DNA of 64,000 nucleotides from Opitutaceae bacterium (GCA_028284385.1 JANQRT010000072.1:62001-126000); one strand, 5' to 3'; numbered from the stretch's first letter, positions 18,857 through 28,190 are shown. Notes: generated by a model not told the origin, from the sequence alone. Numbers and translations: made by a program.

Positions 18857-19435
18857 TTAGCTTCGAATGCGTTTGAGGATACAATCTATTTGGCTTTCCA
18901 AGAACTCGAAGGAACCATCATTGAGGAGAACGTGATCAGCCCTTTGAGCCTTTTCAGATAAAGGTAGTTGCTGATTGATACGAGCCAACGCTTGAGTTCT
19001 GACAATTCCCTTACGCTCCAAGCGCTCGACTTGCAAGTCCTGATGACAGAACACGCAAACCGTAAAATCAACTCTATTCTGAAGGTTTTTTTCGAACAAG
19101 AGAGGCACTTCAATCACCCAATCCGAATCAGGATCAGAGTCGATTTCACTGGTCCACGCTTCTCGTACGAGGGGATGGATTATGGCTTCCAGCTGCCTTA
19201 GGTTGGCCTGGCTACTAAAGGCAACGCGACCTAGCGCCTTTCTATCGACCCCCCCCTCTATTTTGAGAACGCCGTTCCCAAATGTCTGCCTTATCGACGA
19301 GATGGCGCGAAGATCGTTCTGCAGCAGATCATGCACGATCTCATCGCAATCCAGTCGCTTGAATCCCATGCCCTCAAAGAACTTGGCAGCCGTGGATTTG
19401 CCGCACCCCATTCCACCTGTCAGGCCTATTCGCAT
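18857..19435 (-). CDS. coaE: dephospho-CoA kinase
   Basis: 192 residues, normal for CoaE, which phosphorylates the 3'-hydroxyl of dephospho-CoA in the last step of coenzyme A synthesis. The N-terminal P-loop GLTGGMGCGKST spans residues 4-15, followed by LDCDEIVHDLL with the conserved DxD-type acidic residues, HPLVREAW (conserved HP motif) and the lid region WVIEVPLLFEKNL. The start MRIGLTGG is exactly where the family starts. It lies 92 bases upstream of rho's preferred start on the same strand and is probably co-transcribed; comM diverges from it across 167 bases. Confidence 0.94.
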   Translation of the reverse strand: MRIGLTGGMGCGKSTAAKFFEGMGFKRLDCDEIVHDLLQNDLRAISSIRQTFGNGVLKIEGGVDRKALGRVAFSSQANLRQLEAIIHPLVREAWTSEIDSDPDSDWVIEVPLLFEKNLQNRVDFTVCVFCHQDLQVERLERKGIVRTQALARINQQLPLSEKAQRADHVLLNDGSFEFLESQIDCILKRIRS

Positions 19436-19602
19436 TCAACAAGCACTTTAAACTACAACCGCAAAGGATGAAGTAAAAAAGCGCGTATTCCGATGGCTAA
19501 CTTAGACTAAAAGCTAATGATCAATAAGAGCTTGCCTTAAATTCCCAGAAGCGGACCATACGCTTTCCCCTATCCATTCCAAACTCTTGTTTTGCTAACC
19601 CT

Positions 19603-21141
19603 ATGCTGGCTACCGTAGAGAGCGCTGCTCTACAGGGTATTGACGCCGCCCCTGTGCTTGTTGAAGTCAACTCTGGCGAAAGCGGCGACCCGAGACTCGT
19701 ACTCGTCGGTCTGCCTGACGCCGCCGTCAAAGAATCGGACGATCGGGTGTTTTCGGCTCTGGCCAACAGTGGTTTTCGAAAGCCGCAAACCCGCGCCACC
19801 ATCAATTTAGCTCCAGGCGATCTCAAGAAAGAGGGGCCCATCTACGATCTCCCAATCGCTCTGGGCATTTTAGAAGCGACCGGACAGATGTCGGCCAGTT
19901 CACGCTTGTCTCAATTTATCGTTGGCGGAGAGCTTAGTCTTTCTGGAGCCACCCGCCCTATTCGCGGAGGGCTAGCTTTCGCCCTAGAGGCGAAGCGAAG
20001 TGGAAAACGCGGCGTGCTTCTTCCTTCAAAATCGGCTCGTGAAGCGGCTTTAGTGAAAGGCATAGACGTATTCGGCATCGAGTCGCTGAACCAGGCCAAG
20101 CGTTTTCTCGAGGAAGAGATAGCGCTATCACCCTTGGATCATTCGACTATATTCGAAAGTTCGATACAGGAGGAAAGCCAGATCGATTTTTCCGACATTA
20201 AAGGTCAACTACAAGTAAGGCGAGCGGTTGAAATAGCGGTCGCTGGCGGACACAATCTGCTGATGATCGGTCCCCCAGGTTCGGGAAAGTCGATGATCGC
20301 CAAACGCATCCCCACTATCATGCCGGACCCAACACTGGATGAGTATCTGCAAATTCTACAGATCCAGTCCGCAGCAGGGCACACCAAAAGCAATGGAACC
20401 ATTGCGCGAACAAGACCCTTCCGATCTCCCCACCACACCATAAGTGATGTCGGCCTCCTAGGAGGAGGAACCATCCCGGGGCCTGGCGAGATTTCACTAG
20501 CTCACCTTGGCGTTCTTTTCATGGATGAATTTCCTGAATACAAGCGGTCCGCTCTGGAAGTCATGCGTCAGCCCATGGAAGACGGGGAAGTCACCATTTC
20601 ACGATCTGCCGCCAAAGTCACTCTGCCCTGCAACTTCATGCTGGTCGCTGCGATGAACCCCTGTCCCTGCGGCTATCTCGGTTCGAAACAAAAGGAATGC
20701 TCCTGCTCGCCCATCCAAGTGCAACGCTATCGCAATCGGATTAGCGGACCTCTCCTCGACCGCATCGACATCCACATCGAAGCCCCTGCTCTTTCAATAG
20801 GAGAACTGCGAAATTCTAAACCAGGCGAATCCTCGGATCTCATAAAATCCCGCATCGAACAAGCAAGGAGCATTCAGTATTCGAGATTTCAGGACAAAAA
20901 GCCAAACTCAAATGCGGATATGAGTCATAGCGATCTGGAGGAGTATTGCCGTATAACAAGGGGAATGGGAGATCTCCTTCAGCAAGCCATGGAAAAGCTC
21001 GGCCTTTCCGCTAGAGCCTACGACCGCATTCTCAAAGTATCCCGTACCATAGCCGACCTTGCCGGATCGAAAGAAATCCAAACACCCCACTTGCTTGAAG
21101 CGATTCAGTATCGTAGTTTAGATAGGACTACAGCTGTATGA
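19603..21141 (+). CDS. comM: ComM/YifB family Mg-chelatase-like AAA+ ATPase
   Basis: 512 residues. The start MLATVESAALQGIDAAPV is diagnostic of the ComM/YifB family. The N-terminal ChlI-like domain carries LVGLPDAAVKESDDRV. The AAA+ core has Walker A GPPGSGKSM, FRSPHHTISDVGLLGGG, GEISLAHLGVLFMDEFPEY (Walker B) and the cysteine cluster MNPCPCGYLGSKQKECSCS. The C-terminal domain has ARAYDRILKVSRTIADL. ComM is a hexameric helicase that promotes branch migration in natural transformation in Vibrio and relatives; elsewhere its role is less clear. It is monocistronic, divergent from coaE. Confidence 0.93.
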   Translation: MLATVESAALQGIDAAPVLVEVNSGESGDPRLVLVGLPDAAVKESDDRVFSALANSGFRKPQTRATINLAPGDLKKEGPIYDLPIALGILEATGQMSASSRLSQFIVGGELSLSGATRPIRGGLAFALEAKRSGKRGVLLPSKSAREAALVKGIDVFGIESLNQAKRFLEEEIALSPLDHSTIFESSIQEESQIDFSDIKGQLQVRRAVEIAVAGGHNLLMIGPPGSGKSMIAKRIPTIMPDPTLDEYLQILQIQSAAGHTKSNGTIARTRPFRSPHHTISDVGLLGGGTIPGPGEISLAHLGVLFMDEFPEYKRSALEVMRQPMEDGEVTISRSAAKVTLPCNFMLVAAMNPCPCGYLGSKQKECSCSPIQVQRYRNRISGPLLDRIDIHIEAPALSIGELRNSKPGESSDLIKSRIEQARSIQYSRFQDKKPNSNADMSHSDLEEYCRITRGMGDLLQQAMEKLGLSARAYDRILKVSRTIADLAGSKEIQTPHLLEAIQYRSLDRTTAV

Positions 21142-21210
21142 GTAAACCCTTAATTCGAGACTGAGGACTTCCATCCAGCAGTTTCAATCAATCCAATTAC
21201 TAGTAAACTT

Positions 21211-22074
21211 TCAAAGTTTTGAGAGAAAGCCAGAGTGCCCAGCTCTTGCGGCTGCTTCTTTTAGGTAAGTTCGCGACGCTAAAGAGTCTTCGAAATCTAG
21301 AACTTTTCGAGCAAAGGAAGCCGCATCATTTATCCGATTGGTTCGCAAAAGAGCTTCAAGCGATCTCGCTGATACCTCAAAAACCGACTGTTTCAACATA
21401 CCCTCAGCATGCTGGCGCATTTCTGGACTCCCTCCCAATAAGTTAATTCTTTCGAACCCCTGGAGCTGACTATTAAAACGTTCTTCATGATCTAACCATT
21501 TTAGAAAATCCTCATAACGCGCATTTTCCCAAAACACTCTAAATAGACGCTTTCCAAAGATTTTCTTATCTGGCGAGTCAACAGGAAGGCTATCAAAGAG
21601 AGCCAGATTCTCATTTTCGTATCTCGCAAAATGATTGAATTCGAAAAGCGCTCTAAGGCTGTCAGAATCTTGATTGGCTTCCCAAGCAAATCTGGATTTG
21701 TCTCGCAACGAATCGTAGCTTTTAGCTGCAGGAGAATACATACGAGCCAATTGGGCTAATTCGGGCACAGCATTTTGCCAGGCCTTCTCAGAAGACTTTA
21801 CTCCTCCATCTAGTATCCAAAGAAGATTGGCAAGCGCTGCATCGAATTCACTTTTTCGAATCCTTCGTTTCGCAATTGCAAGACGCGTGATAGCCTCATC
21901 TACACGTTTTTTATAATCCTTTTCTAAACCGGGCAGGGACTGGCTTTCATCAGAAGCAGCTTGCTTTAGTGATGAATTATCAACTACGGATTCTAAGTTG
22001 TCATTTGCAGTCGCCACATAAGTCAAGAGAGGCAGAAGTATAATTGGTAGCAGAGGAAAAAGACTATATTTCAT
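21211..22074 (-). CDS. exported helical protein of unknown function
   Basis: I do not recognise a family. 287 residues beginning with a hydrophobic signal-like segment (KYSLFPLLPIILLPLLTYVA) and a likely cleavage after TANA-type residues near position 24, so probably periplasmic. The remainder looks wholly alpha-helical, with TPR/Sel1-like spacing in places (FDAALANLLWILDGG, NRINDAASFARKVLDFEDS, LKEAAARAGHSG), suggesting a solenoid scaffold. The region is more A/T-rich than its neighbours. It diverges from the RyR-domain gene across 265 bases, so the two might share control, but nothing proves a functional link. Confidence 0.6.
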   Translation of the reverse strand: MKYSLFPLLPIILLPLLTYVATANDNLESVVDNSSLKQAASDESQSLPGLEKDYKKRVDEAITRLAIAKRRIRKSEFDAALANLLWILDGGVKSSEKAWQNAVPELAQLARMYSPAAKSYDSLRDKSRFAWEANQDSDSLRALFEFNHFARYENENLALFDSLPVDSPDKKIFGKRLFRVFWENARYEDFLKWLDHEERFNSQLQGFERINLLGGSPEMRQHAEGMLKQSVFEVSARSLEALLRTNRINDAASFARKVLDFEDSLASRTYLKEAAARAGHSGFLSKL

Positions 22075-22339
22075 AGAAGTTGGGTAACATTAGTGAGAGG
22101 TAACTAAACTTAGATGCGTAAATTGAAAAGGACTAATATTAAACTCCGATTTCCAAGTAGATTGAAGGGAGCATTTCTCGTTTATCATTCGGATCCAACC
22201 GTATCGCCAAATAGACTTATGTTTAGATAGAGCTACACGCAGCTAACCAAGTTGAGAAAAACGATTGCCCTATCGGTCTTGAAACCATGTTGATAGTGTC
22301 GCTGATCCGATTCGGAGGACTCCTCTTTAAAACACCGAT

Positions 22340-24250
22340 ATGGGAACTCGACTTAAAATCTTCGTTATCGCGCTAGGACTGATCGCGCTTGTCTTAGGCG
22401 CTTATGGCGTATTCGGCCTTTTGGATCCTGCCATCCCATTGAGATGGCGCATCGCCGAATCGATATACACTGCCATCCAGCTTTTCACTATCTCCTATCC
22501 GGACTACCTGGCCTTTGCTCCGGGAGACCAGGGCGATCCCTATCTGATGAACACTGCGCTCCAGTTCGCGCGATTTCTAGCTCCTCTGGTTTCAATAACG
22601 GCGGTGATTAGCCTGTTCTCATCCGCCATGGAGAAATGGTTTAAGCGGCTTCGCGTTAAGTACGCCTATAAAAGGCACGCGGTGATTTTCGGCTTCAATC
22701 TCAGATCCCGTATGATCTGCGAAGAACTCGTCAACCGGGGGATTCGCGTCGTTCTGGCCGATTCAAATCTGGAAACCGGAGATCTTGAATGGCTGAGGAA
22801 AAAGGGCGTTATCGCCTTCAGCTTGTCCGGACTAGACAGCTCCGATCCGGCGACTTGTCGGGTGGAAAGGGCCAACTACCTGTTCGCAGTCCATGAGGAA
22901 GACTCGCTTAACCTGAAGATCCTGGTAAGAATGTATCAGAGAAACAAGGAAGTATTCGGCTCTGAGGAGTACGCAAAGAAGGCGAAAAAAGCGGCTGAAA
23001 TCAATACTCGCTGCTTTGTCCATTTCTCTGAAATCAGCTTCAAGCAGTTGAAGTTCGGCAACCAGTTTTCCGATCTAGACGATTTCTTCAACTTGCGGGT
23101 TTTCAGTGTGTACGATCATTCGGCAAGACTTCTGACTCGTTCCATTTACAAGAAGTACGCGAAGGATATTCTAGAAGGAAAGCAGTTGCGTATCATACTT
23201 ATCGGTACGGGTAGCACAGGGCAAGCATTGCTTGAGCAGTTGGTTCGGATGTCGTTCTTTCGAAAGGACCGAAAGGCGTCGATATGCGTCTTCGATGAAA
23301 ACGAAGAAGGCAGGAAGGCTCTTGAGGCCCGATTTCCGGTTCTGTCATTGGATCGCGACTACTATGATGAGGAAGATATTGGAAAACTCGAAATGCTAAA
23401 GGAACAGATCGGGTTTCCCGAGATCGAATTTGCCGAGATGCCTTTCGATAGCGCGTCCCTGTTAACAGGCCAAGCGATTGCTCGCGAGCTTGAGCATGAA
23501 GAGGTCGCCATCGCCATTCTCAGTTCTGCAGACGCCACGAGAAACCTCGCCATCGCCGACGCCCTGATACAGCAAAATCGAGTAGCTATCAGCGAGATCT
23601 TCGTGCGCACGGATGAAAAGGATTCCGATATTCGGCAGTACGTGCGATCGGAACTCGAAAGGAAAAGCCTTAGCGGCTTTCCCACGCTAGACGAGATATG
23701 CAAACTAGATAATCTCGAAGAAGGAGCGGTCGAGGCTTTGGCGCAGACCATTCACGAGGAATATCTTCAAGAATTCGGCGCTCAGACAGGCGATCAGCCT
23801 TCTGCAGAGTCGTGGCAAAAGCTTGAGGAGACGTTTAAAGAGTCGAATCGAAGAGCGGCCTCCCATCTGGAAATCAAGTGCAGCCTCTTGGGTATGGCGT
23901 ATTTGGATCTCGATGACACGATAACAGTCAGAAAGGCAATCTCCTCTATCCGAGAACAAATGGAAGATAATGCGTTCGACTCCTACTTGGAACGTTTAGC
24001 CGAGTGCGAACACAGCCGCTGGTGCATTGAGAAGCTATTGGACGGCTGGGTTCCCGGAACAAGGAGAAACGATTCAACTAAACGACATCCCAATCTCATT
24101 CCTTGGGAGATCGAGCAACCCGAGGTCGTTGAAGCCTTCAAAGGCTTCGAGGCTCTAACGGAAAACGACAAACAGAAAGACCGAAATAATATCGAGAAGA
24201 TCCCGCTCTTACTCGAAGCTTTGGTAGCTACTCGGGAAGGAAATAGATAA
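22340..24250 (+). CDS. membrane protein with two TrkA-type Rossmann domains and a C-terminal RyR domain
   Basis: 636 residues. Two N-terminal membrane helices (about 6-28 and 76-97) flank a pore-helix-like segment IYTAIQLFTISYPD at 42-55, laid out like a two-helix channel but without the TVGYG filter. A TrkA-N/RCK-like Rossmann domain follows (HAVIFGFNLRSRMICEELVNRG, from 113), then a second one with the dinucleotide-type glycine motif IGTGSTGQALLEQL near 288-301. Residues about 465-626 match the prokaryotic RyR domain: LAECEHSRWCIEKLLDGW at 553-570, HPNLIPWE at 583-590, and KDRNNIEKIPLLL near the end. In eukaryotes this domain is a repeat of ryanodine receptors; in bacteria it has been proposed to sense nucleotide-derived ligands. 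Its stop lies 4 bases from that of the convergent TIR gene. Function as a gated channel is inferred. Confidence 0.8.
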   Translation: MGTRLKIFVIALGLIALVLGAYGVFGLLDPAIPLRWRIAESIYTAIQLFTISYPDYLAFAPGDQGDPYLMNTALQFARFLAPLVSITAVISLFSSAMEKWFKRLRVKYAYKRHAVIFGFNLRSRMICEELVNRGIRVVLADSNLETGDLEWLRKKGVIAFSLSGLDSSDPATCRVERANYLFAVHEEDSLNLKILVRMYQRNKEVFGSEEYAKKAKKAAEINTRCFVHFSEISFKQLKFGNQFSDLDDFFNLRVFSVYDHSARLLTRSIYKKYAKDILEGKQLRIILIGTGSTGQALLEQLVRMSFFRKDRKASICVFDENEEGRKALEARFPVLSLDRDYYDEEDIGKLEMLKEQIGFPEIEFAEMPFDSASLLTGQAIARELEHEEVAIAILSSADATRNLAIADALIQQNRVAISEIFVRTDEKDSDIRQYVRSELERKSLSGFPTLDEICKLDNLEEGAVEALAQTIHEEYLQEFGAQTGDQPSAESWQKLEETFKESNRRAASHLEIKCSLLGMAYLDLDDTITVRKAISSIREQMEDNAFDSYLERLAECEHSRWCIEKLLDGWVPGTRRNDSTKRHPNLIPWEIEQPEVVEAFKGFEALTENDKQKDRNNIEKIPLLLEALVATREGNR

Positions 24251-24254
24251 CTAG

Positions 24255-25925
24255 CTATTCAGCCTTCACTTCAAACGGCCTCGAGCCCCACTCCCTTTTC
24301 GCCTGCCCGGAAATATACTTCATGACATAGGATCCCGGTTCCTTCGGAGCGGTAAATTTCAGCGATTCGCCGTGGGAAGCGTATTTATAAGATAAATACC
24401 TTCTGGCAGTGTCATCCGATGTGAAAATAGCTACATAATCGTTTCTGTAGCGAGGCCCCTCAACCTTCACGGTGAACTCGGAACCAGCCACGACTTCTCC
24501 AATTTTGGAGATCTCCACCTCGACAGCCGTCACGCGAATAGGAGTAGAATCTCTTACAATGTTGGAGCCGCCCGAGACATAGCGAACTTCGTAGGATCCC
24601 GGATCGTCCGGCAATCGCAATTCCTGTTTCCCGCCTTCCTGAAGATATTTGTAACTCACGTATTTACGTCCCTCGCTTGAAGGCTCAGCGATTGACAAAT
24701 AGTCTCCCTTCAACCCCGCCCCCTTCCAATTCACTACAATGTTCGAGCCGGCAACCGCCTTCTTAGGGGCGCTCACACTCCCCTTTGGAGCCAGGGCTTC
24801 GAAATCGCGACGAGCCCATATCGTTTTCTTCTGCCCGGAAATATAGCGGATCTCGTAATCCCCTTCCACGACAGGAACACGAATACTTGTAGGGCTCCCG
24901 TCCCTGGTGTATGAATAGAATAAATACTTTGTCCCGGGAGAGTCCTTCTCGGCAATAGTAAGATAGTCTCCCTTGTTGTTAGGAGCTTTCCACGTCACAT
25001 CAATCTGGGTACCAGCCATCGATTTTCTGACAGCATCCAGCTTTACTTCAGGAGATTTTACCTTCAAGGCCCTACGAGCTACTACCGTTCTATTTTGGCC
25101 ATTGAAATAGCGAACCTCGTAGAGACCTTCCTGGTCAGGAGCGTTAAGACTGACGACTTTGCTTCCATTCACATTGGCCTTCTGTAGATAGCTCGAATCT
25201 TGGGAGTCGGACTTTCCAATCGCGATGTAGTCCCGATCGCCAGGCTTGCCGGAAATCTTTACCTCCACCGGTTCGGCTCCAATGGATTGTTTGGCTAAAG
25301 AGATTCGAATGTTCCCATCGTTTAACGATTGTTCATTCCCTGCACTGAATTCATCGGAACCCGAGGGTTTCAACAGCATAAAACCGATTAAAAGAATCGC
25401 GAGAGCAGCAACCGCTCCGAGAATTAAAGCCGGATTCTTCTTCTTAGTCTCAACAGGTTTTAGAGGCTCGGTCTTGGGAGTTTCTGAAACTGGCTGAGGT
25501 GGCTCAGCTTTCCTTGAATCCGGTCGCTCAAGAATTGAATTGATGGTAGCGACCAGTTTTTCCAGGTGCTGGTCCATCTCTGGAGTCATGGCATCCAACC
25601 AATGCGTTGCGCTTAGAAAGTATTCCATGTCAGCGCTAGGCTGCACGGAATCTATCCGAAAAGGCACTACGACGACATTCTTCTGCACCGCGCGCTCGAC
25701 CTCACGCATAACCTGCTGCGAGGCATTCGCATTCTCGGAGAAGATGATCACCATAACTCGACTTTCCTCGATGCCCTTAATGATGGACGAGCCCCAGGAA
25801 TCTCCAGCTCGTATGTCTCGAGGGGCTATCCAGCAGCGTATCCCTTCCTTTTCAAGGGTAGCGCAGACCGCGTTAGCTACATTCTTATCTTTAGAGGAGT
25901 GGGAGAGGAAAACGTCGTGGCTCAT
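24255..25925 (-). CDS. membrane-anchored TIR-domain protein with four beta-rich repeats
   Basis: 556 residues. Residues 1-135 form a TIR domain: DVFLSHSSKDK (strand A and BB-loop side), GIRCWIAPRDIRAGDSW, GIEESRVMVIIFSENANAS and QQVMREVERAV. E75 in the last block is placed like the catalytic glutamate of NAD-cleaving TIR enzymes. A Pro/Lys-rich linker (137-164) leads to one membrane helix, NPALILGAVAALAILLIGFM, at 164-183. The rest is four repeats of about 85 residues with the pattern GDYLxIA...KYL.YSY...PGxYEIRYISGQ, predicted beta sandwiches, which would lie outside the inner membrane if the TIR domain is cytoplasmic. Related repeats occur in some VWA-type proteins. TIR proteins commonly cleave NAD or act in signalling and phage defence. 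It is tail-to-tail with the RyR protein. Confidence 0.85.
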   Translation of the reverse strand: MSHDVFLSHSSKDKNVANAVCATLEKEGIRCWIAPRDIRAGDSWGSSIIKGIEESRVMVIIFSENANASQQVMREVERAVQKNVVVVPFRIDSVQPSADMEYFLSATHWLDAMTPEMDQHLEKLVATINSILERPDSRKAEPPQPVSETPKTEPLKPVETKKKNPALILGAVAALAILLIGFMLLKPSGSDEFSAGNEQSLNDGNIRISLAKQSIGAEPVEVKISGKPGDRDYIAIGKSDSQDSSYLQKANVNGSKVVSLNAPDQEGLYEVRYFNGQNRTVVARRALKVKSPEVKLDAVRKSMAGTQIDVTWKAPNNKGDYLTIAEKDSPGTKYLFYSYTRDGSPTSIRVPVVEGDYEIRYISGQKKTIWARRDFEALAPKGSVSAPKKAVAGSNIVVNWKGAGLKGDYLSIAEPSSEGRKYVSYKYLQEGGKQELRLPDDPGSYEVRYVSGGSNIVRDSTPIRVTAVEVEISKIGEVVAGSEFTVKVEGPRYRNDYVAIFTSDDTARRYLSYKYASHGESLKFTAPKEPGSYVMKYISGQAKREWGSRPFEVKAE

Positions 25926-26152
25926 CTTACAGTGATAGCAGAAGCGTCAAAGCGCTAAGAGGAAAGAAGGCGAACGTTTTGCAAACTGGTTGGATTCCAT
26001 CTCATTGGCAATCCAAACCAGGGCCTAATCCACAATTCGGCAAAAAAGGATCATGAGACGATCCTACAAGAGATGTAGTCCCAAGGGAGCCTCCAGAAAT
26101 TCAGGCTTCCACTCCTGGGAGTTTTATATCCCAACGCACTGGGTAAAAGGAA

Positions 26153-26569
26153 CTACCCGTAGATTTCGCCCTCTGAGAAAAAGCGCTTCAGTTCGGCTTC
26201 GGCGGTTTCAGGACCGTCAGAGGCGTGGACCATGTTTTTCATCATGTCAGTGCCAAAGTCGCCTCGAATAGTGCCCTTGGCGGCTTTGGTGGAATCGGTC
26301 GGCCCAAGGAGATCTCGCACGCGTTGGATGACATTCTCGCCACGTAGGGCTGCCATAATGACAGGACGTGAGCTCATGAATTGCTCGATTTCAGGAAAGA
26401 AAGGCTTATCGGCCACGTGAGCATAGTGCTCTTTCAGGATGGGAGATTCGAGCTGGGCCATTTTAGCCGCCACAATACCGAAGCCTTCGGCTTCGAAGCG
26501 CTTAATGACTTCTCCTGCCAGACCCTTTTCCATGCAGTCTGGCTTTAGAATGATGAAGGTTGTTTCCAT
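26153..26569 (-). CDS. ndk: nucleoside diphosphate kinase
   Basis: 138 residues, standard length. It transfers the terminal phosphate of ATP to nucleoside diphosphates through a phosphohistidine. The catalytic histidine is H115 in KNMVHASDGPETA; FIILKPDCMEKG and RPVIMAALRGENV are the usual nucleotide-site blocks, and GTIRGDFG is conserved. It lies 30 bases downstream of fabF on the same strand and could be the last gene of the fabG-acpP-fabF run. Downstream there are only short stems (for example TGGGA/TCCCA near 26117-26135), without a convincing terminator. Confidence 0.96.
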   Translation of the reverse strand: METTFIILKPDCMEKGLAGEVIKRFEAEGFGIVAAKMAQLESPILKEHYAHVADKPFFPEIEQFMSSRPVIMAALRGENVIQRVRDLLGPTDSTKAAKGTIRGDFGTDMMKNMVHASDGPETAEAELKRFFSEGEIYG

Positions 26570-26599
26570 TGTAGCTTGTATTCGAAATTCTGATAGAGT

Positions 26600-27850
26600 T
26601 TACACTGCCTTGAAAATCAGCGAAGCGTTTTGGCCACCAAAGCCAAGACTATTGCTCATCGCCACTTTGATCTCCGCATCGCGAGTTTCATTAGGGACAT
26701 AATCGAGATCACAATCAGGATCAGGGTGCTCGTAGTTGATTGTTGGAGCCACTTTTCCTTCCTCAAGCATTCGCACGCAGGCTACGGACTCAACGCCGCC
26801 CGCCGCGCCGAGCAGGTGACCTGTCATCGACTTGGTTGAGCTGATCATAAGCTCCCTCGCATGGTCTCCGAAAAGTGTCTTCACCGCCATGGTTTCGAAT
26901 TTGTCGTTCAACTGCGTCGAAGTGCCATGGGCATTGATATAGTCGACATCTCCCGAGTTAATCTTTCCGGACTGCAGCGCCCGCTTCATCGCTCCTAAGA
27001 GCCCTTTCCCTTCAGGATGAGGAGCTGTAATATGATTGGCATCACAAGAGGCGCCATAGCCGATCAATTCGCATCTTATATTGGCTCCTCTTTTTTTGGC
27101 GTGCTCAAGGGTCTCCAAGACGATAATTCCCGCTCCCTCGCCCATCACAAACCCATTGCGCTCGGCATCGAAGGGCCGACTGGCGTGCTCAGGATCGTCA
27201 TTGCGGGTAGACATGGCCTTCATAGCGCAAAACCCTCCGTAGCTGAGCGGCGTGATGGAGGCTTCACTACCACCAGCGATCATCACATCAGCCTCTCCCA
27301 GACGAAGCGTTTTCAGCGATTCACCGATGGCATGAGCTCCGGTGGCACAGGCGCTGACGATCGAGAAATTCGGCCCCATAGCTCCCAGCTCTATGCCAAG
27401 CACGCCTGAAGCCATATTGGAGATCAGAGCCGGTATCATGAAGGCTGAAACCCGACGAGGACCCTTTTCCAAAAGCCGTTGGCAGTTGGTCTCCATCGTA
27501 GCCATTCCGCCGATACCGGATCCTACGAAAATGCCAACGCGATCAGGATCTTCCTGCTCCATATCCAAACCCGCATCCGCAACCGCCTGCATCCCGGCTC
27601 CATAGGCGAAATGAACGAAACGATCGTTTCTCAACACCTGCTTTGGATCCATTACGGTCTTGGCATCGAAATCCTTGATCTCGCCGCCTATCTGGCAGGA
27701 AAACTTTTCGGTATCGAAAGCCTCTACTCGACTGATCCCATTCCTGCCGTCCAGCAGCCCTTGAAAAAAGGAATCCACATCCAAACCAAGAGGCGTGATC
27801 GCTCCAATTCCCGTAACAACGACGCGTTGGTTATCGGCAAGTTCAGTCAT
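26600..27850 (-). CDS. fabF: 3-oxoacyl-ACP synthase II
   Basis: 416 residues. The condensing enzyme of fatty acid elongation adds malonyl-ACP to acyl-ACP. The nucleophile is C168 in SIVSACATGAHAI, and the two catalytic histidines lie in INAHGTSTQLND and TKSMTGHLLGAAGG. The N-terminus RVVVTGIGAITPLG and the C-terminus NSLGFGGQNASLIF are typical of KAS II. It follows acpP by 79 bases in the order fabG-acpP-fabF, the common bacterial cluster. I see no second KAS-like gene in the window. Confidence 0.96.
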   Translation of the reverse strand: MTELADNQRVVVTGIGAITPLGLDVDSFFQGLLDGRNGISRVEAFDTEKFSCQIGGEIKDFDAKTVMDPKQVLRNDRFVHFAYGAGMQAVADAGLDMEQEDPDRVGIFVGSGIGGMATMETNCQRLLEKGPRRVSAFMIPALISNMASGVLGIELGAMGPNFSIVSACATGAHAIGESLKTLRLGEADVMIAGGSEASITPLSYGGFCAMKAMSTRNDDPEHASRPFDAERNGFVMGEGAGIIVLETLEHAKKRGANIRCELIGYGASCDANHITAPHPEGKGLLGAMKRALQSGKINSGDVDYINAHGTSTQLNDKFETMAVKTLFGDHARELMISSTKSMTGHLLGAAGGVESVACVRMLEEGKVAPTINYEHPDPDCDLDYVPNETRDAEIKVAMSNSLGFGGQNASLIFKAV

Positions 27851-27929
27851 GGTTTCTGTCGAATGAAAAGCCGTCTAGCGCAAAGCCAAACGGCGAAGGA
27901 AAAACGGACTGTAGAAAAATGAAAGGAGA

Positions 27930-28190
27930 CTAAGCTCCCGCCTTCTCCTTGATATAGCCGATGACATCGCCAACCGTCTGGAGTTTCTCGGCATCCGCCT
28001 CAGGAATTTCGCCGTTGATCTCGTCTTTGAACTCTTCTTCGAAAGCCATGATCAGTTCGACTGTATCAAGGGAATCGGCCCCTAAATCGTCAAGAAACGA
28101 AGCTTCCGGCGTAATCTGCTCTTCGTTGACGTTGAGCTGGTTAACGATGATTTCTGAGACTCGTTGTTCGATGGTTTTTTCGTCAGCCAT
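27930..28190 (-). CDS. acpP: acyl carrier protein
   Basis: 86-residue acidic carrier protein of fatty acid synthesis. The phosphopantetheine attachment serine is S40 in the canonical DDLGADSLDTVELIMAFEEEF. Length and the IxExV.EIIV.QL start are normal. It sits between fabG (41 bases upstream) and fabF (79 bases downstream). A homologue of ACP phosphodiesterase, which removes the prosthetic group, is encoded at 32807-33382. Confidence 0.97.
   Translation of the reverse strand: MADEKTIEQRVSEIIVNQLNVNEEQITPEASFLDDLGADSLDTVELIMAFEEEFKDEINGEIPEADAEKLQTVGDVIGYIKEKAGA

Noticed and set aside
26085..26150. small stems as an ndk terminator
   Set aside because: Stems are only about five base pairs and no T-run follows on the leftward strand.
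26053..26271. 72-codon rightward open frame before ndk's 3' end
   Set aside because: It overlaps ndk on the other strand and has no hydrophobic or domain pattern.
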